Assembly (NCBI GenBank): GCA_029004715.1
Contig: JAQVYX010000009.1
Location: forward strand, 1 to 35,745
Reading direction: 5' to 3'
Source of the DNA: Acidaminococcaceae bacterium
Lineage (GTDB): Bacteria; Bacillota; Negativicutes; Acidaminococcales; Acidaminococcaceae
Length of the DNA: 35,745 nt
This document shows positions 6,921-15,975 of the stretch, one piece after another; position 1 is the stretch's first letter, and every line of letters begins with the position of its first letter. The notes beneath the pieces were generated by a model, which worked only from the letters and a program-made list of their open reading frames with translations, was not told the DNA's origin and did no database searches. A program made the position numbers and the translations under genes.

Positions 6921-7962
6921 TTTAGGGAAAAATTCATATGATATTCTCATTGCTAAAGGTGTGTGGAGCGAAATTGGGGTGAAAATTCACGCCCTATCTT
7001 CTGCAGATAAAATTGCTATTATTACAGATTCCAATGTGGAAAACCTTTATGGCAAATATTTGCAGCAGCAACTTGCTGCAGAAGGGTTTCAAGTTAGTTG
7101 CATTACCATAGCACCGGGAGAAACTAGTAAGAATTTAGAAGTTTTGGGGCAGGTATATGCTGCTTTAGCTAATTTTGGCATAACACGCGGAGATCTTATT
7201 GTCACATTAGGTGGTGGGGTACCTGGAGATCTAGGCGGTTTTGCTGCAGCAACTTTTTTACGTGGTATTGATTTCATTCAAATTCCTACAACCCTTTTGG
7301 CTCAAGTTGACAGCAGTGTTGGTGGAAAGGTAGCTGTTGATTTGCCTGCCGGTAAAAATTTAGTCGGGAGTTTTTATCAACCCAAAGCTGTTTTTATTGA
7401 TCCGATATTACTAAATACTTTGCCACTTAGATATTTACATGATGGTTTGGCAGAAGTTATTAAGTATGGTGCTTTTGGTGATGAAAAACTTTGGTCTATG
7501 TTAGAAGGAATATATAGCGATGCAAAATTACTGGCTAATATTACAGAAATTATTGCTGCTTGTTGCACAATAAAAGCTCGCATAGTAAAAAATGATGAGT
7601 TCGATTTAGGGGAGCGTATGCTTTTAAATTTTGGACATACTATTGGTCATGCAGTAGAAAAATGTTATGACTATGAAAAATATACCCATGGTGAAGGTGT
7701 GGGCATTGGTATGGTTAGGTTAACAGAACAAACTGAAAAACTAGGCCTTACTGAACAAGGAACCAGCAAGCGGTTACGTGCCATATTGGCTCAATATAAA
7801 TTGCCGACGGATGTAGAGTTAAGCCAAAAGCAGATTATGGATGTTATTAATTTAGATAAGAAAAAAAATGGAAGTAATATTACCCTTATTGTTTTAGATA
7901 AAATTGGTTCAGGGCGTTTATTAAAAATAGCTTATGTAGATTTAGCAAAATATATTGTTTAG
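6901..7962 (+). CDS. aroB: 3-Dehydroquinate synthase
   Basis: Converts DAHP to 3-dehydroquinate (second shikimate step), using NAD+ and a divalent metal. The 353-residue protein shows GGGVPGDLGGFAAATFLRG, IPTTLLAQVDSSVGGK, the lysine-containing GLAEVIKYG, and the metal-site motifs NFGHTIGHAVE and THGEGVGIGM. ATG 6901 is preferred over the track start at 6871 because AGGAAGGAG lies just upstream and the protein then begins at the normal family position. It overlaps the end of tyrA by 20 bases and is eight bases before aroA, implying translational coupling. Confidence 0.97.
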   Translation: MPKISVDLGKNSYDILIAKGVWSEIGVKIHALSSADKIAIITDSNVENLYGKYLQQQLAAEGFQVSCITIAPGETSKNLEVLGQVYAALANFGITRGDLIVTLGGGVPGDLGGFAAATFLRGIDFIQIPTTLLAQVDSSVGGKVAVDLPAGKNLVGSFYQPKAVFIDPILLNTLPLRYLHDGLAEVIKYGAFGDEKLWSMLEGIYSDAKLLANITEIIAACCTIKARIVKNDEFDLGERMLLNFGHTIGHAVEKCYDYEKYTHGEGVGIGMVRLTEQTEKLGLTEQGTSKRLRAILAQYKLPTDVELSQKQIMDVINLDKKKNGSNITLIVLDKIGSGRLLKIAYVDLAKYIV

Positions 7963-7970
7963 GAGTTTTT

Positions 7971-9263
7971 ATGACAACATTGCGTTTAATACCGACTAAT
8001 TTAAAAGGTCAGGTAATAATTCCTTCTTCTAAAAGTATGGGACATAGGGAACTTATTTGTGCAGCACTTGCTGAAGGCAAAAGTATAGTAAATAATATCA
8101 GTATGTCAGAGGACATCAAGGCTACTTGTAGAGCAATGGAAGCCTTAGGAGCGCATATAGATTGTAATCAAGATAATAGTGGAAGAATGAATTTTACTGT
8201 CAAAGGCGGGGTGCTGGGTGCACATGAACAGACAATAGATTGTGGGGAGTCAGGGTCAACCTTGCGTTTTATAATTCCCGTAGCGGTTTTAGGTCAAGAG
8301 AAAATAAGTTTTAACGGTCATGGGAAATTAGTGACTAGGCCGTTACAGCCTTATTATGATATTTTTGACAGGCAAGGTCTTATGTATACTACTACAAAAG
8401 AAGGTTATCTGCCCTTAACAGTCCAGGGCCCGTTGCATGCGGGTGAGTATATATTACCGGGCAACGTTAGTTCACAGTTTATTAGTGGCTTGCTTTTTGC
8501 GTTGCCACTTTTGACAGGCAATTCTGTTTTGCTAATTACGGGGGTATTAGAGTCCCAAAGTTATGTTTTGATGACTTTAAGTGTCTTAGCTAAATATGGA
8601 ATTCAAATTAAACACATAAATTATAAACGCTATGAAATCAGGGGGTGGCAAAAATATTTGCCTAGGACGACAAGTGTAGAAGGAGATTTTTCCCAAGTAG
8701 CTTTTTGGCTGGTTGCCGGAATCTTGGGGGGGAATATTAGTTGCCTGGGTATGGAAAAAGACTCTTTGCAGGGAGATAAAGTTATTATAGATATCCTGCT
8801 TGCTATGGGGGGAGCTGTTAATTATGAGGGTAATAGTCTTTCTGTAAAACCTGTGAGGACAAGAGGGATTGTTATTGATGCAGCTAATTGTCCGGATCTT
8901 ATCCCGATTCTTGCGGTGTTAGGTGCGTTAAGTAAGGGACGAACGGAAATAATTAATGCCGGGCGCTTGCGTATTAAGGAGTGTGACCGCTTGGCGGCTA
9001 TAACAAGGGAGCTCAATAAAATTGGTGCTAAGATTATCGAGTTGCCTGCAGGCCTTATAATAGAAGGCATAGATAATTTCACCGGTGGCGTGGTAGATTG
9101 TTGGAACGATCACCGTATTGCAATGAGTTTAGCCGTGGCTAGTATTAGGTGCACAAAGCCGTTAACACTTACTGGTACAGAATGCGTAGCGAAATCGTAT
9201 CCGAAGTTTTGGGAGGATTTTGCCAGTTTAGGAGGAAATTATGAGCAGTGTATTTGGCGATAG
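7971..9263 (+). CDS. aroA: 5-Enolpyruvylshikimate-3-phosphate synthase
   Basis: Transfers the enolpyruvyl group of PEP to shikimate 3-phosphate (sixth step). The 430-residue protein carries the phosphate-binding SSKSMGHRELI near residue 20 (most family members have S-x-HR), the GESGSTLRF loop (~residues 86-94), GNVSSQFISGLLFALPLL, IKECDRLAAITRELNKIGA and the C-terminal DCWNDHRIAMSLAVA. These motifs make the assignment safe. I do not classify it as a type I or type II (glyphosate-tolerant) enzyme. GGAG precedes the ATG, and the gene overlaps aroC by 23 bases. Confidence 0.96.
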   Translation: MTTLRLIPTNLKGQVIIPSSKSMGHRELICAALAEGKSIVNNISMSEDIKATCRAMEALGAHIDCNQDNSGRMNFTVKGGVLGAHEQTIDCGESGSTLRFIIPVAVLGQEKISFNGHGKLVTRPLQPYYDIFDRQGLMYTTTKEGYLPLTVQGPLHAGEYILPGNVSSQFISGLLFALPLLTGNSVLLITGVLESQSYVLMTLSVLAKYGIQIKHINYKRYEIRGWQKYLPRTTSVEGDFSQVAFWLVAGILGGNISCLGMEKDSLQGDKVIIDILLAMGGAVNYEGNSLSVKPVRTRGIVIDAANCPDLIPILAVLGALSKGRTEIINAGRLRIKECDRLAAITRELNKIGAKIIELPAGLIIEGIDNFTGGVVDCWNDHRIAMSLAVASIRCTKPLTLTGTECVAKSYPKFWEDFASLGGNYEQCIWR

Positions 9264-10332
9264 AATAAAAATGACAATTTTCGGAGAATCCCATGGACCT
9301 GCAATTGGATTGGTTATAGATGGTCTGCCTGCGGGAGTAGAATTGGATTTGAATGCTATTGATAGGGAAATGGCTAGACGTGCTCCCGGTCGCAATGAAT
9401 TGTCTACCGCCCGTAATGAAAAGGATGCTTATGTTATTGAAAGCGGTTTTTTTGCAGGCAAAACAACCGGCATGCCTCTTTGTGCCTTGATTCATAATAA
9501 AGATCAGCATTCTAAAGATTATAGTATATTGCAAAATGTTATGCGCCCCGGGCATGGAGATTATGCAGGCAGAATAAAATATGCTGGGTTTAATGATTAT
9601 AGAGGAGGGGGAAGTTTTTCCGGACGTTTAACGGCACCTTTAGTTTTCATGGGAGCAGTGGCAAAACAACTTTTAAAAGTTAAAGGGATTATAGTAGGTG
9701 CTCATGTGGCTAGTGTGGGCGGCGTTTGTGATAAAAACTTTAATCCTTTAGGAGAAAGGGCAGAAGTACTAACAGGGCTGGCCGAAAAAGTTTTTCCCGT
9801 TTTAGAAGATACTATGGGGAAAACTATGATAGATACTATTATGAGAGCAAAACAGCAAAAAAATTCTGTGGGAGGCACAATTGAATGTATGGCTATAGGA
9901 ATTCCGGTGGGGCTAGGGGAGCCATATTTTGATTCAGTAGAAAGTCGTCTTGCTCATGTGCTTTTTTCTGTACCGGCTGTAAAAGCTGTAGAATTTGGCA
10001 AGGGTTTTGCTTTAGCTGCTATGTTAGGTAGTGAAGCTAATGATCCTATGTACATGGTTGGCAGTGAGGTGGCGGCAAAAACTAATAATAATGGCGGAGT
10101 TTTAGGTGGGATTACCAATGGGATGCCGTTAGTTTTCAAAGTTGGGATTAAGCCAACACCTTCTATCGCCTTACCTCAAGCTACGGTAGATTTTGCTAAA
10201 AAAAGCGATACTATCTTGGAGATAAAGGGTAGACATGATCCTTGTATTGTTTTAAGAGCTGTGCCTGTTATTGAGGCTGTTACTGCTTGGACAATTTTAG
10301 ATTTGCTTTTAGCAGCGAATAGGAGTTTATAA
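9241..10332 (+). CDS. aroC: Chorismate synthase
   Basis: Eliminates phosphate from EPSP to give chorismate, the branch-point compound, with reduced FMN as cofactor. The 363-residue protein has the signature FGESHGPAIGLVIDGLPAG at the N-terminus, RRAPGR, the central RPGHGDYAGRIKYAG and DYRGGGSFSGR, and GGITNGMPLVFKVGIKPTPS with its basic FMN site near the end. Start at ATG 9241 is supported by GGAGGAAATT and by the family start; it lies inside the end of aroA. It stops one base before pheA. Whether it is the mono- or bifunctional type cannot be told; no flavin reductase gene is adjacent. Confidence 0.97.
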   Translation: MSSVFGDRIKMTIFGESHGPAIGLVIDGLPAGVELDLNAIDREMARRAPGRNELSTARNEKDAYVIESGFFAGKTTGMPLCALIHNKDQHSKDYSILQNVMRPGHGDYAGRIKYAGFNDYRGGGSFSGRLTAPLVFMGAVAKQLLKVKGIIVGAHVASVGGVCDKNFNPLGERAEVLTGLAEKVFPVLEDTMGKTMIDTIMRAKQQKNSVGGTIECMAIGIPVGLGEPYFDSVESRLAHVLFSVPAVKAVEFGKGFALAAMLGSEANDPMYMVGSEVAAKTNNNGGVLGGITNGMPLVFKVGIKPTPSIALPQATVDFAKKSDTILEIKGRHDPCIVLRAVPVIEAVTAWTILDLLLAANRSL

Positions 10333-10333
10333 T

Positions 10334-11476
10334 ATGGGTGAGAAACTAGATTTAGGTAAAATAAGGACGGACATTGACCGTATTGATGAAGAGATAGCCC
10401 ACCTTTTTGAAGAACGCATGGAAACAGTAAATAAGGTGGCTGAATATAAGAAAGCCAATAATTTGCCGGTTAGAGATGAGGCGCGAGAAGCTGTTGTTTT
10501 GGGAAAATGTAAACAACGTGTGCAAAATTCTGCTTATGCTGATGGCTTGCGCAAAATCATGGCGCAAATAATGGATATTTCCGTGGACCAAGAGAAAAAA
10601 CTTTTAGCGGAAACAAAAGCGCGCAAGAGTGTAATTTGGTCGCAAGGAACTGTTGTACCGGTTGGATATCAAGGTGTAGCCGGGGCTTACAGTTATTTGG
10701 CAGTCAAAAAATATTTTGCCAAAGCTGATATTTCTATCAATAATTACATGTTATTTGAAGATGTGACCAAGGCTGTGCGCGAGGGGAAAATAAAGTATGG
10801 TGTTTTGCCCATAGAAAATTCTTCCACCGGTGGTATTACGGAAGTCTACGATTTGATTAGACAGTATAACTGCTATATTATAGGGGAACAGTGTATAAAA
10901 GTGGAGCACAATTTAATGGCTTGGCCAGGAACTAAGTTGGAGAATATAACTGAAGTTTATTCTCATCCTCAGGGTTTTTCTCAGTGCCGTCCATTTTTTC
11001 GTCAATACCCCAAGATGCAGCAAATTCCTTATTTTAACACGGCGAAGGGTGCAGAATTGGTTAGCAAAGAAAAAACAAATTATATGGCAGCCGTGACATC
11101 CAAAGAAGCTGCTAGTATCTATGGCTTAGAAATTTTAGCTGCCGGTATTAATGCTAATACCAATAATTATACAAGATTTTTTATTATTGCTGCCGAACCT
11201 GTAAAAAGCAAGGAAGCCAATAAAATAACTATGGTAGTAGCACTAAAACATGAGCCGGGTTCTTTATACCGCCTGCTTAGTTATTTTCAAGCAGGCGGAT
11301 TGAACTTACTTAACATTGAATCTCGTCCTATTGAAGGTAAGTCTTGGGAATATTTTTTTCATATTGACGTTAGTGGTAACTTAGAGGAATCACCCGTGCA
11401 GGAGGCTTTGGAAAAAATAAAAAAAGAGGCAACTGAGTGTAAAATCTTGGGAAATTATATTGCTGACAAAATATGA
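10334..11476 (+). CDS. pheA: Bifunctional chorismate mutase / prephenate dehydratase
   Basis: Rearranges chorismate to prephenate and dehydrates this to phenylpyruvate, the phenylalanine precursor. Three domains are visible in 380 residues: an AroQ-class helical chorismate mutase (~1-90, IRTDIDRIDEEIAHLFEERM), the prephenate dehydratase (~110-290, YQGVAGAYSYLAVKKYF, LPIENSSTGGITEVYDL, and NNYTRFFII at the active site), and a C-terminal ACT domain (~295-375, KHEPGSLYRLLSYFQAGGLNLLNIESRP). The ESRP segment is the usual Phe-binding motif, so feedback by phenylalanine is expected. Its prephenate also feeds tyrA, which has no mutase of its own. AGGAG lies in the last codons of aroC. Confidence 0.97.
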   Translation: MGEKLDLGKIRTDIDRIDEEIAHLFEERMETVNKVAEYKKANNLPVRDEAREAVVLGKCKQRVQNSAYADGLRKIMAQIMDISVDQEKKLLAETKARKSVIWSQGTVVPVGYQGVAGAYSYLAVKKYFAKADISINNYMLFEDVTKAVREGKIKYGVLPIENSSTGGITEVYDLIRQYNCYIIGEQCIKVEHNLMAWPGTKLENITEVYSHPQGFSQCRPFFRQYPKMQQIPYFNTAKGAELVSKEKTNYMAAVTSKEAASIYGLEILAAGINANTNNYTRFFIIAAEPVKSKEANKITMVVALKHEPGSLYRLLSYFQAGGLNLLNIESRPIEGKSWEYFFHIDVSGNLEESPVQEALEKIKKEATECKILGNYIADKI

Positions 11477-11484
11477 GGTGAAAT

Positions 11485-12306
11485 ATGGAATTTGCTTTAT
11501 TGGGGGAAAAATTGGGACACAGTCTTTCTCCGCAAATACATAACTTAATATTTCGCAAATTGGGCATAGAAGGCAAATATGACTTGCTGGAAATTAAAAA
11601 GCAGGACTTGGATGACGCTATAGAACGATTAGAGGATAAATATATTGGTGTTAATGTAACAATACCATATAAGATTGCAGTGATGAAAAAGTTAACTTTC
11701 ATTTCACCTGAGGCAAAGGCTATTGGCGCGGTTAATACAATATATTTTTCTAAGGGTGAAAGACGTGGCTATAATACAGACTACTTTGGGTTTGGCCGCT
11801 TGCTCGAACACAATGCGGTTACTCCTTTGGAAAATAAAGATGTTGTGGTGCTAGGTAGCGGAGGAGCGGCGCGTGCAGTATTACAATATCTTGTTGATAG
11901 TGGGACCAAAAGTATTACTGTTGCCACACGCAGCCCGCAAGATGCGACTAAGAAGTTTTCTAATTTTGAGGCCTTACCAAAACTGAAATTTGTAAGTTAT
12001 GAGCAGCTTATTGAGCAAAAAGGCGGAGCGCTTATTGTCAATACAACACCGGTAGGTATGTATCCTTATATAGATGGATCACCACTCCCGCAAGAAGTAG
12101 TAGCAAGGTATGCATCAGCAGTTGACCTTATTTATAATCCTGTGGAAACACTTTTTATGAGTTATGCGAAAGCTGCGGGACGGAGCACCTGCAATGGTTT
12201 TTATATGCTGGTAGCCCAAGCTGTAGCAGCCGAAGAAATTTGGCTGGGGCGAGAAATACAGGCAGGACTTATTGCAAGTATTGCCCAAGAAATACAAGGA
12301 GTATAA
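11485..12306 (+). CDS. aroE: Shikimate dehydrogenase
   Basis: Reduces 3-dehydroshikimate to shikimate with NADPH (fourth step). The 273-residue protein has the substrate-binding GHSLSPQIHN, NVTIPYK (with the catalytic lysine), AVNTIYF and NTDYFGF; then the cofactor loop VVLGSGGAARAVLQYL, NTTPVGMYP and DLIYNPVETLFM. Length and motif order are normal for monofunctional AroE. ATG 11485 follows a GAGGTG ribosome site, eight bases after pheA stops, and aroK starts one base after its stop codon. Confidence 0.97.
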   Translation: MEFALLGEKLGHSLSPQIHNLIFRKLGIEGKYDLLEIKKQDLDDAIERLEDKYIGVNVTIPYKIAVMKKLTFISPEAKAIGAVNTIYFSKGERRGYNTDYFGFGRLLEHNAVTPLENKDVVVLGSGGAARAVLQYLVDSGTKSITVATRSPQDATKKFSNFEALPKLKFVSYEQLIEQKGGALIVNTTPVGMYPYIDGSPLPQEVVARYASAVDLIYNPVETLFMSYAKAAGRSTCNGFYMLVAQAVAAEEIWLGREIQAGLIASIAQEIQGV

Positions 12307-12307
12307 C

Positions 12308-12808
12308 GTGAATAATATTATTCTTATTGGTATGCCCGGATGTGGTAAAACGACTATAGGACGAGCATTGGCTAAAAGCCTTGGACGCAGTTTTTTTGAT
12401 GCCGACCAAGTGCTAGAAGATATTTCAGGCCAAACAATTTCTGAACTTTTTGCCGAGGGCGAAGAAGTTTTTCGTGAAGTGGAAAGTGAAACTATAGTAT
12501 ATTTAGCTTCGAAAGTAAGAAGCGTTATAGCTACCGGTGGCGGCGTGGTAACGAAAGAAGAAAACATGTTGGTTTTGCGGGAGTCTGGGTGCCTTATTTT
12601 TCTAAATCGTTCCCCAGAGCAAATTATTAAAGATTTGGACATTACAACTAGGCCTCTATTGTCGGAAGGTAAAGAAAAGATATATAATATTTATGCCAAG
12701 CGGATAGAGCTTTATCGTAAATATGCTGATTATGAAGTTGGTTGTGGCGTGGAATGGGGCAGCATTCTACCTGAAATTTTAGCGATAGTGAAAGAGGTGG
12801 GTGTATGA
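12308..12808 (+). CDS. aroK: Shikimate kinase
   Basis: Phosphorylates shikimate at the 3-hydroxyl with ATP (fifth step). The 166-residue protein starts at GTG 12308, right behind AAGGAG, and reads NNIILIGMPGCGKTTIG with the Walker A loop near residue 10. Further family marks are FFDADQVLED (shikimate/Mg site), FREVE, the ATGGGVV loop and RPLLSEG in the lid region. The track start at 12272 lies within aroE and lacks a ribosome site. It overlaps aroQ by four bases (ATGA), typical of coupled translation. Confidence 0.95.
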   Translation: MNNIILIGMPGCGKTTIGRALAKSLGRSFFDADQVLEDISGQTISELFAEGEEVFREVESETIVYLASKVRSVIATGGGVVTKEENMLVLRESGCLIFLNRSPEQIIKDLDITTRPLLSEGKEKIYNIYAKRIELYRKYADYEVGCGVEWGSILPEILAIVKEVGV

Positions 12809-13242
12809 GGATTTTGGTTTTAAATGGACCTAATATAAACTTATTAGGTACTAGGGAACGAGAAGTTTATGGGCAGGATGATTATGTGGCTTTATGTCAA
12901 TATATTCAAAGTGCGGCTCAGAAGTTAGATGTAGAAGTTGAAATTAAACAATCAAATAGTGAGGGTGAGTTAGTAACTTTTATTCAAGATGCATTAGATA
13001 ATTTCGATGGTATCGTTATTAATCCGGCTGCTTATACTCACTATAGTATCGCTATCTTAGATGCTTTAAAGGCTGTTAATCTGCCTGCTATAGAGGTGCA
13101 TATAAGCAACATTCATACGAGGGAAGAATTTAGGCATCACTCTGTTACTGTTGCAGGCTGTTTAGGTCAGATTTGTGGTTTGGGTTTTGCTGGTTATAGT
13201 TTGGCTATGAGGTATTTAGCTGCTCATGTAGCGGCTGAATAA
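12805..13242 (+). CDS. aroQ: 3-Dehydroquinate dehydratase, type II
   Basis: Dehydrates 3-dehydroquinate to 3-dehydroshikimate (third step). The compact 145-residue protein is the dodecameric type II form: LNGPNINLLGTRE at the N-terminus, the lid-bearing Tyr in REVYG, QSNSEGELV, INPAAYTHYSIAILDAL, EVHISNIHTREEFRHHS and a GLGFAGYSLAM tail. It supplies the one step not covered by the other nine genes, so the operon encodes the whole route from PEP and erythrose 4-phosphate to chorismate. A strong terminator follows 23 bases after the stop. Confidence 0.97.
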   Translation: MRILVLNGPNINLLGTREREVYGQDDYVALCQYIQSAAQKLDVEVEIKQSNSEGELVTFIQDALDNFDGIVINPAAYTHYSIAILDALKAVNLPAIEVHISNIHTREEFRHHSVTVAGCLGQICGLGFAGYSLAMRYLAAHVAAE

Positions 13243-13265
13243 ATTTTTCTGGGTTGTCTAATGGG

Positions 13266-13312
13266 AAAAACCATTTATCACGGTTAAGCACTAACCGTGA
13301 TAAATGGTTTTT
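13266..13312. terminator. Bidirectional terminator between aroQ and mscS
   Basis: A perfect 21-bp stem with a 5-nt loop; the GC-containing core is ATCACGGTTA/TAACCGTGAT, flanked by A-run and T-run. It ends both the aro operon and the convergent mscS transcript. Confidence 0.93.
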
Positions 13313-13340
13313 ATTTGGTTAAAAATTTCAATTGAACTAA

Positions 13341-14387
13341 TTAAACGTTATTTTCAATATATATACTGGTACTTGGATAAGCGGCCGAGGTGCCAACTTC
13401 TTCTAGAATTCCTAAAATGTCAAAGTTGACTTTTTCTTTAGCATATGTATAAGAGGTATAATCGGTAAAGTGTGAATAACAAATTATACGTATATCTAAA
13501 CTGCTATTGTTCATTTGATTAAAAACAACAAGAATGTCTTCATCACAAATATCATCATTTTTAATAAGGCTTTCTTTTGCTTTCTGTACAATCTCATGTA
13601 GTTGTGCCTGCGTTGTTTTGTAAACAACACCAATAGTAATATCAATACGTCGTTTATTACGTTTAGTATAGTTAATAATGGGAGTATTGGTAAGCAAAGA
13701 ATTGGGAATATAAACTAAAGCTTGTTCTATAGTGCGAATGCTGGTACTGCGAAAAGCTATTTGTTCGACGGATCCTTCGATATTGTTACAAACAACCCAG
13801 TCGCCCACGCTAAAGGGTTTATCTGCTAAAATTATCATGCCCGCGAAAATATTAGAGAGAGTATCTTTGGCTGCAAGGGAAATCGCCAAACCGCCTAAAG
13901 ACAGACCGGCTATAAACCCGTTAATATCGTAGCCCCACTCGCTGATTATCATGGCTGCGCCCAAGACAACAAGAATTGTATGAAAAAAAGCGGATAACAT
14001 GTTAGAAATGGAAGCATATACCTTGAAACCCAATTTGTTTAATAAATGTCTAAATAAACTATTTGTAGATGCAGATAAATTATACGCTATCCAGAAAATA
14101 CAAAATATCACACAGGTATGTACGCTCTTAATTACTATAATGTTTTCAGTTATATAAAAAAGGGGGGATACTTTGAGCATCAGGTAAAAGCCAAGAACTA
14201 TAATTATTACACGAGCAGGCTTGTCAAAGGCATTGGCGATATCATTGTCGGTATAAAGGGGTAATTTGTTTGTCACTATTTTTACTATGCGCAAAAACAG
14301 CCAGTGGAATAAACCGAATAGTAGCAAAAAAAATATGAACACTAACAAGGGTAAGAACCATTGCTCAATGTCGGTAAAAACGTTCAC
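13341..14387 (-). CDS. mscS: MscS-family mechanosensitive ion channel
   Basis: Membrane channel that opens under membrane tension and releases solutes on osmotic downshock. The 348-residue protein has several N-terminal hydrophobic helices, then the pore-lining GLSLGGLAISLAAKDTLSNIFAG and the beta domain segment LADKPFSVGDWVV, both diagnostic of MscS. The C-terminal part forms the cytosolic vestibule. I place the start at GTG 14387 because AGGAGGGG stands immediately upstream; the track start at 14441 adds 18 residues with no ribosome site. It has its own promoter on the minus strand. Confidence 0.92.
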   Translation of the reverse strand: MNVFTDIEQWFLPLLVFIFFLLLFGLFHWLFLRIVKIVTNKLPLYTDNDIANAFDKPARVIIIVLGFYLMLKVSPLFYITENIIVIKSVHTCVIFCIFWIAYNLSASTNSLFRHLLNKLGFKVYASISNMLSAFFHTILVVLGAAMIISEWGYDINGFIAGLSLGGLAISLAAKDTLSNIFAGMIILADKPFSVGDWVVCNNIEGSVEQIAFRSTSIRTIEQALVYIPNSLLTNTPIINYTKRNKRRIDITIGVVYKTTQAQLHEIVQKAKESLIKNDDICDEDILVVFNQMNNSSLDIRIICYSHFTDYTSYTYAKEKVNFDILGILEEVGTSAAYPSTSIYIENNV

Positions 14388-14412
14388 TAAAACCCCTCCT
14401 TTGTATAAGCTT

Positions 14413-14441
14413 ATTTTAACATTGAAAAACATAAAGCACAA
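14413..14441 (-). promoter_or_regulatory. Promoter of mscS
   Basis: On the minus strand TTGTGC (14441-14436), 17 bases, then TAAAAT (14418-14413), ~26 bases before the GTG start. Confidence 0.6.
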
Positions 14442-14667
14442 GAAAAGTATACTGAATACTAAAGCTAAAGATGCTGCTGTATTATCACAAATTTCTGATA
14501 ACGTGCTATAATATGAAAATGTGGCAAGTAATATAGTTGAATTAAAGTGAAGTGCTTGTGACCTAAATTGCTACTATATTTTGTTGAGTTTGATAAATAA
14601 GTATTTATTATTGGAGAATATTCTAATCGATAGGAATAGTGCGTGTATAGAAAAGGAATCTTTTATT

Positions 14668-15951
14668 ATGAATATTATATGTTTGCATGCTTTTGACAAT
14701 ATGTCGCTAGAGCTGCTACTAAATAAAGTAAATACTAAGAAAATTTTTTCTCTACAAAAATATGAAAAAATAGAGGAAAAGAAAACTCTTTGCCTATATG
14801 GTGAAAAAACCAAGGTAAAAAGGCAGTACTGTAGGCAAGAGTTGAAAATAAAAGCAGAAAAAGAAGTTGTTAACCTTTGGGTGGAAAATGGCGTAGCGGT
14901 GTTTAATGATAGTATTGTTCACCAGAATGATATATATATAAGCTATGCTGCTAAGTTTAGTGCACGAGTTGAAAAACTAGTTGCACAGCTCTTACAGTCA
15001 CTGCCACTAATTTTGGTAGAACCTGATATATACGAGCGCATTAAACAGTTACAGGGTTCTTTTGATCCGTTATCTCTGCCGGCTTACAAAAAAGCGACTA
15101 TTAATAGCGGGGTATATTGTCATTTAGGTTGGCAAATTTATGCTGTTAGTGCTGCTTGGGAAAAGTTTTTGACTAATCCCTTAGAACGTGTCTATTTGCG
15201 CCAACTAAGGGTTAAAATAAGACGTTTGCGCTCATGTCTGTCTTTTTTTAAACCGGCCTTAAAACTTGTAGAATGCATGGACTGGCAAAAAAAATTGCGT
15301 GCACAAGGTGAAGAACTTGGCAGGTTACGTGAACTAGATGTTGTTATTATGAGTTTGGGACGTATGCAAGAAATTGCAAAGGAAGAATTACCAGCACCTT
15401 GTCATTTGGAGAAAATTTTTGTTCAAGCTAGAGCCGTGGAAGTTAAGCGTATTAGGACACAATTAACCATGGAACCTATTACCTTGGAACTTACGCAATT
15501 GCTTTTGTGGTTGCAAAATAGGCCTATAACGCCGGCATACAGTACTAAAATATTGAAAAAATTTCTTCCGGAGCGGTTAAAACAATGGAGCAATAATATT
15601 ATGCTTTTGACGGAACGCTATCCAGAATTTTCGGATATGCAGGCTGCACATAAAATCAGAATAAAAGTAAAGCGTTTTCGTTATGCACTAATGAGTTTCC
15701 CTGAGATTAATAAAGGGACAGGGAATATGTTGCGCAAATTGAAACGGCTGCAAGATATGTTGGGGTTTCTACATGATGATTATGTTAATAGTCAGTTGGC
15801 AGAAACCGTTATAACCGATGACAACGATGCCTTGCACTATGAGGCAGCGGTGTTTACTGGGTGGGAAAGCGCAAAAGTGGAAGCGTCCATAAATATGTTG
15901 GAAGATTTATGGGAAGATTTCTGCGATGAGCTAAAAGCCTGGAAAAAATAA
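14668..15951 (+). CDS. CHAD-domain protein
   Basis: CHAD domains are alpha-helical bundles with basic, histidine-bearing helices that bind polyphosphate. In this 427-residue protein the two signature helices are seen at ~residue 175 (RQLRVKIRRLRSCLSFF) and ~residue 328 (AAHKIRIKVKRFRYALMSF). In the first the usual histidine before xxRV appears to be arginine; the second keeps it. The N-terminal ~130 residues are not a recognisable CYTH/triphosphatase domain, which often precedes CHAD. The ORF is open from TTG 14581; ATG 14668 behind AAAGGA is my choice and is not certain. A TATAAT lies at 14507-14512 with a weak -35. The AGCS symporter starts 24 bases later. Confidence 0.85.
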   Translation: MNIICLHAFDNMSLELLLNKVNTKKIFSLQKYEKIEEKKTLCLYGEKTKVKRQYCRQELKIKAEKEVVNLWVENGVAVFNDSIVHQNDIYISYAAKFSARVEKLVAQLLQSLPLILVEPDIYERIKQLQGSFDPLSLPAYKKATINSGVYCHLGWQIYAVSAAWEKFLTNPLERVYLRQLRVKIRRLRSCLSFFKPALKLVECMDWQKKLRAQGEELGRLRELDVVIMSLGRMQEIAKEELPAPCHLEKIFVQARAVEVKRIRTQLTMEPITLELTQLLLWLQNRPITPAYSTKILKKFLPERLKQWSNNIMLLTERYPEFSDMQAAHKIRIKVKRFRYALMSFPEINKGTGNMLRKLKRLQDMLGFLHDDYVNSQLAETVITDDNDALHYEAAVFTGWESAKVEASINMLEDLWEDFCDELKAWKK

Positions 15952-15975
15952 ACTAGTAATGAGGGGAAGAGAAAA

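Noticed and set aside
12115-12642. 175-aa minus-strand ORF in the track over aroE/aroK
   Set aside because: Shadow of two well-supported genes; no family motif and no ribosome site.
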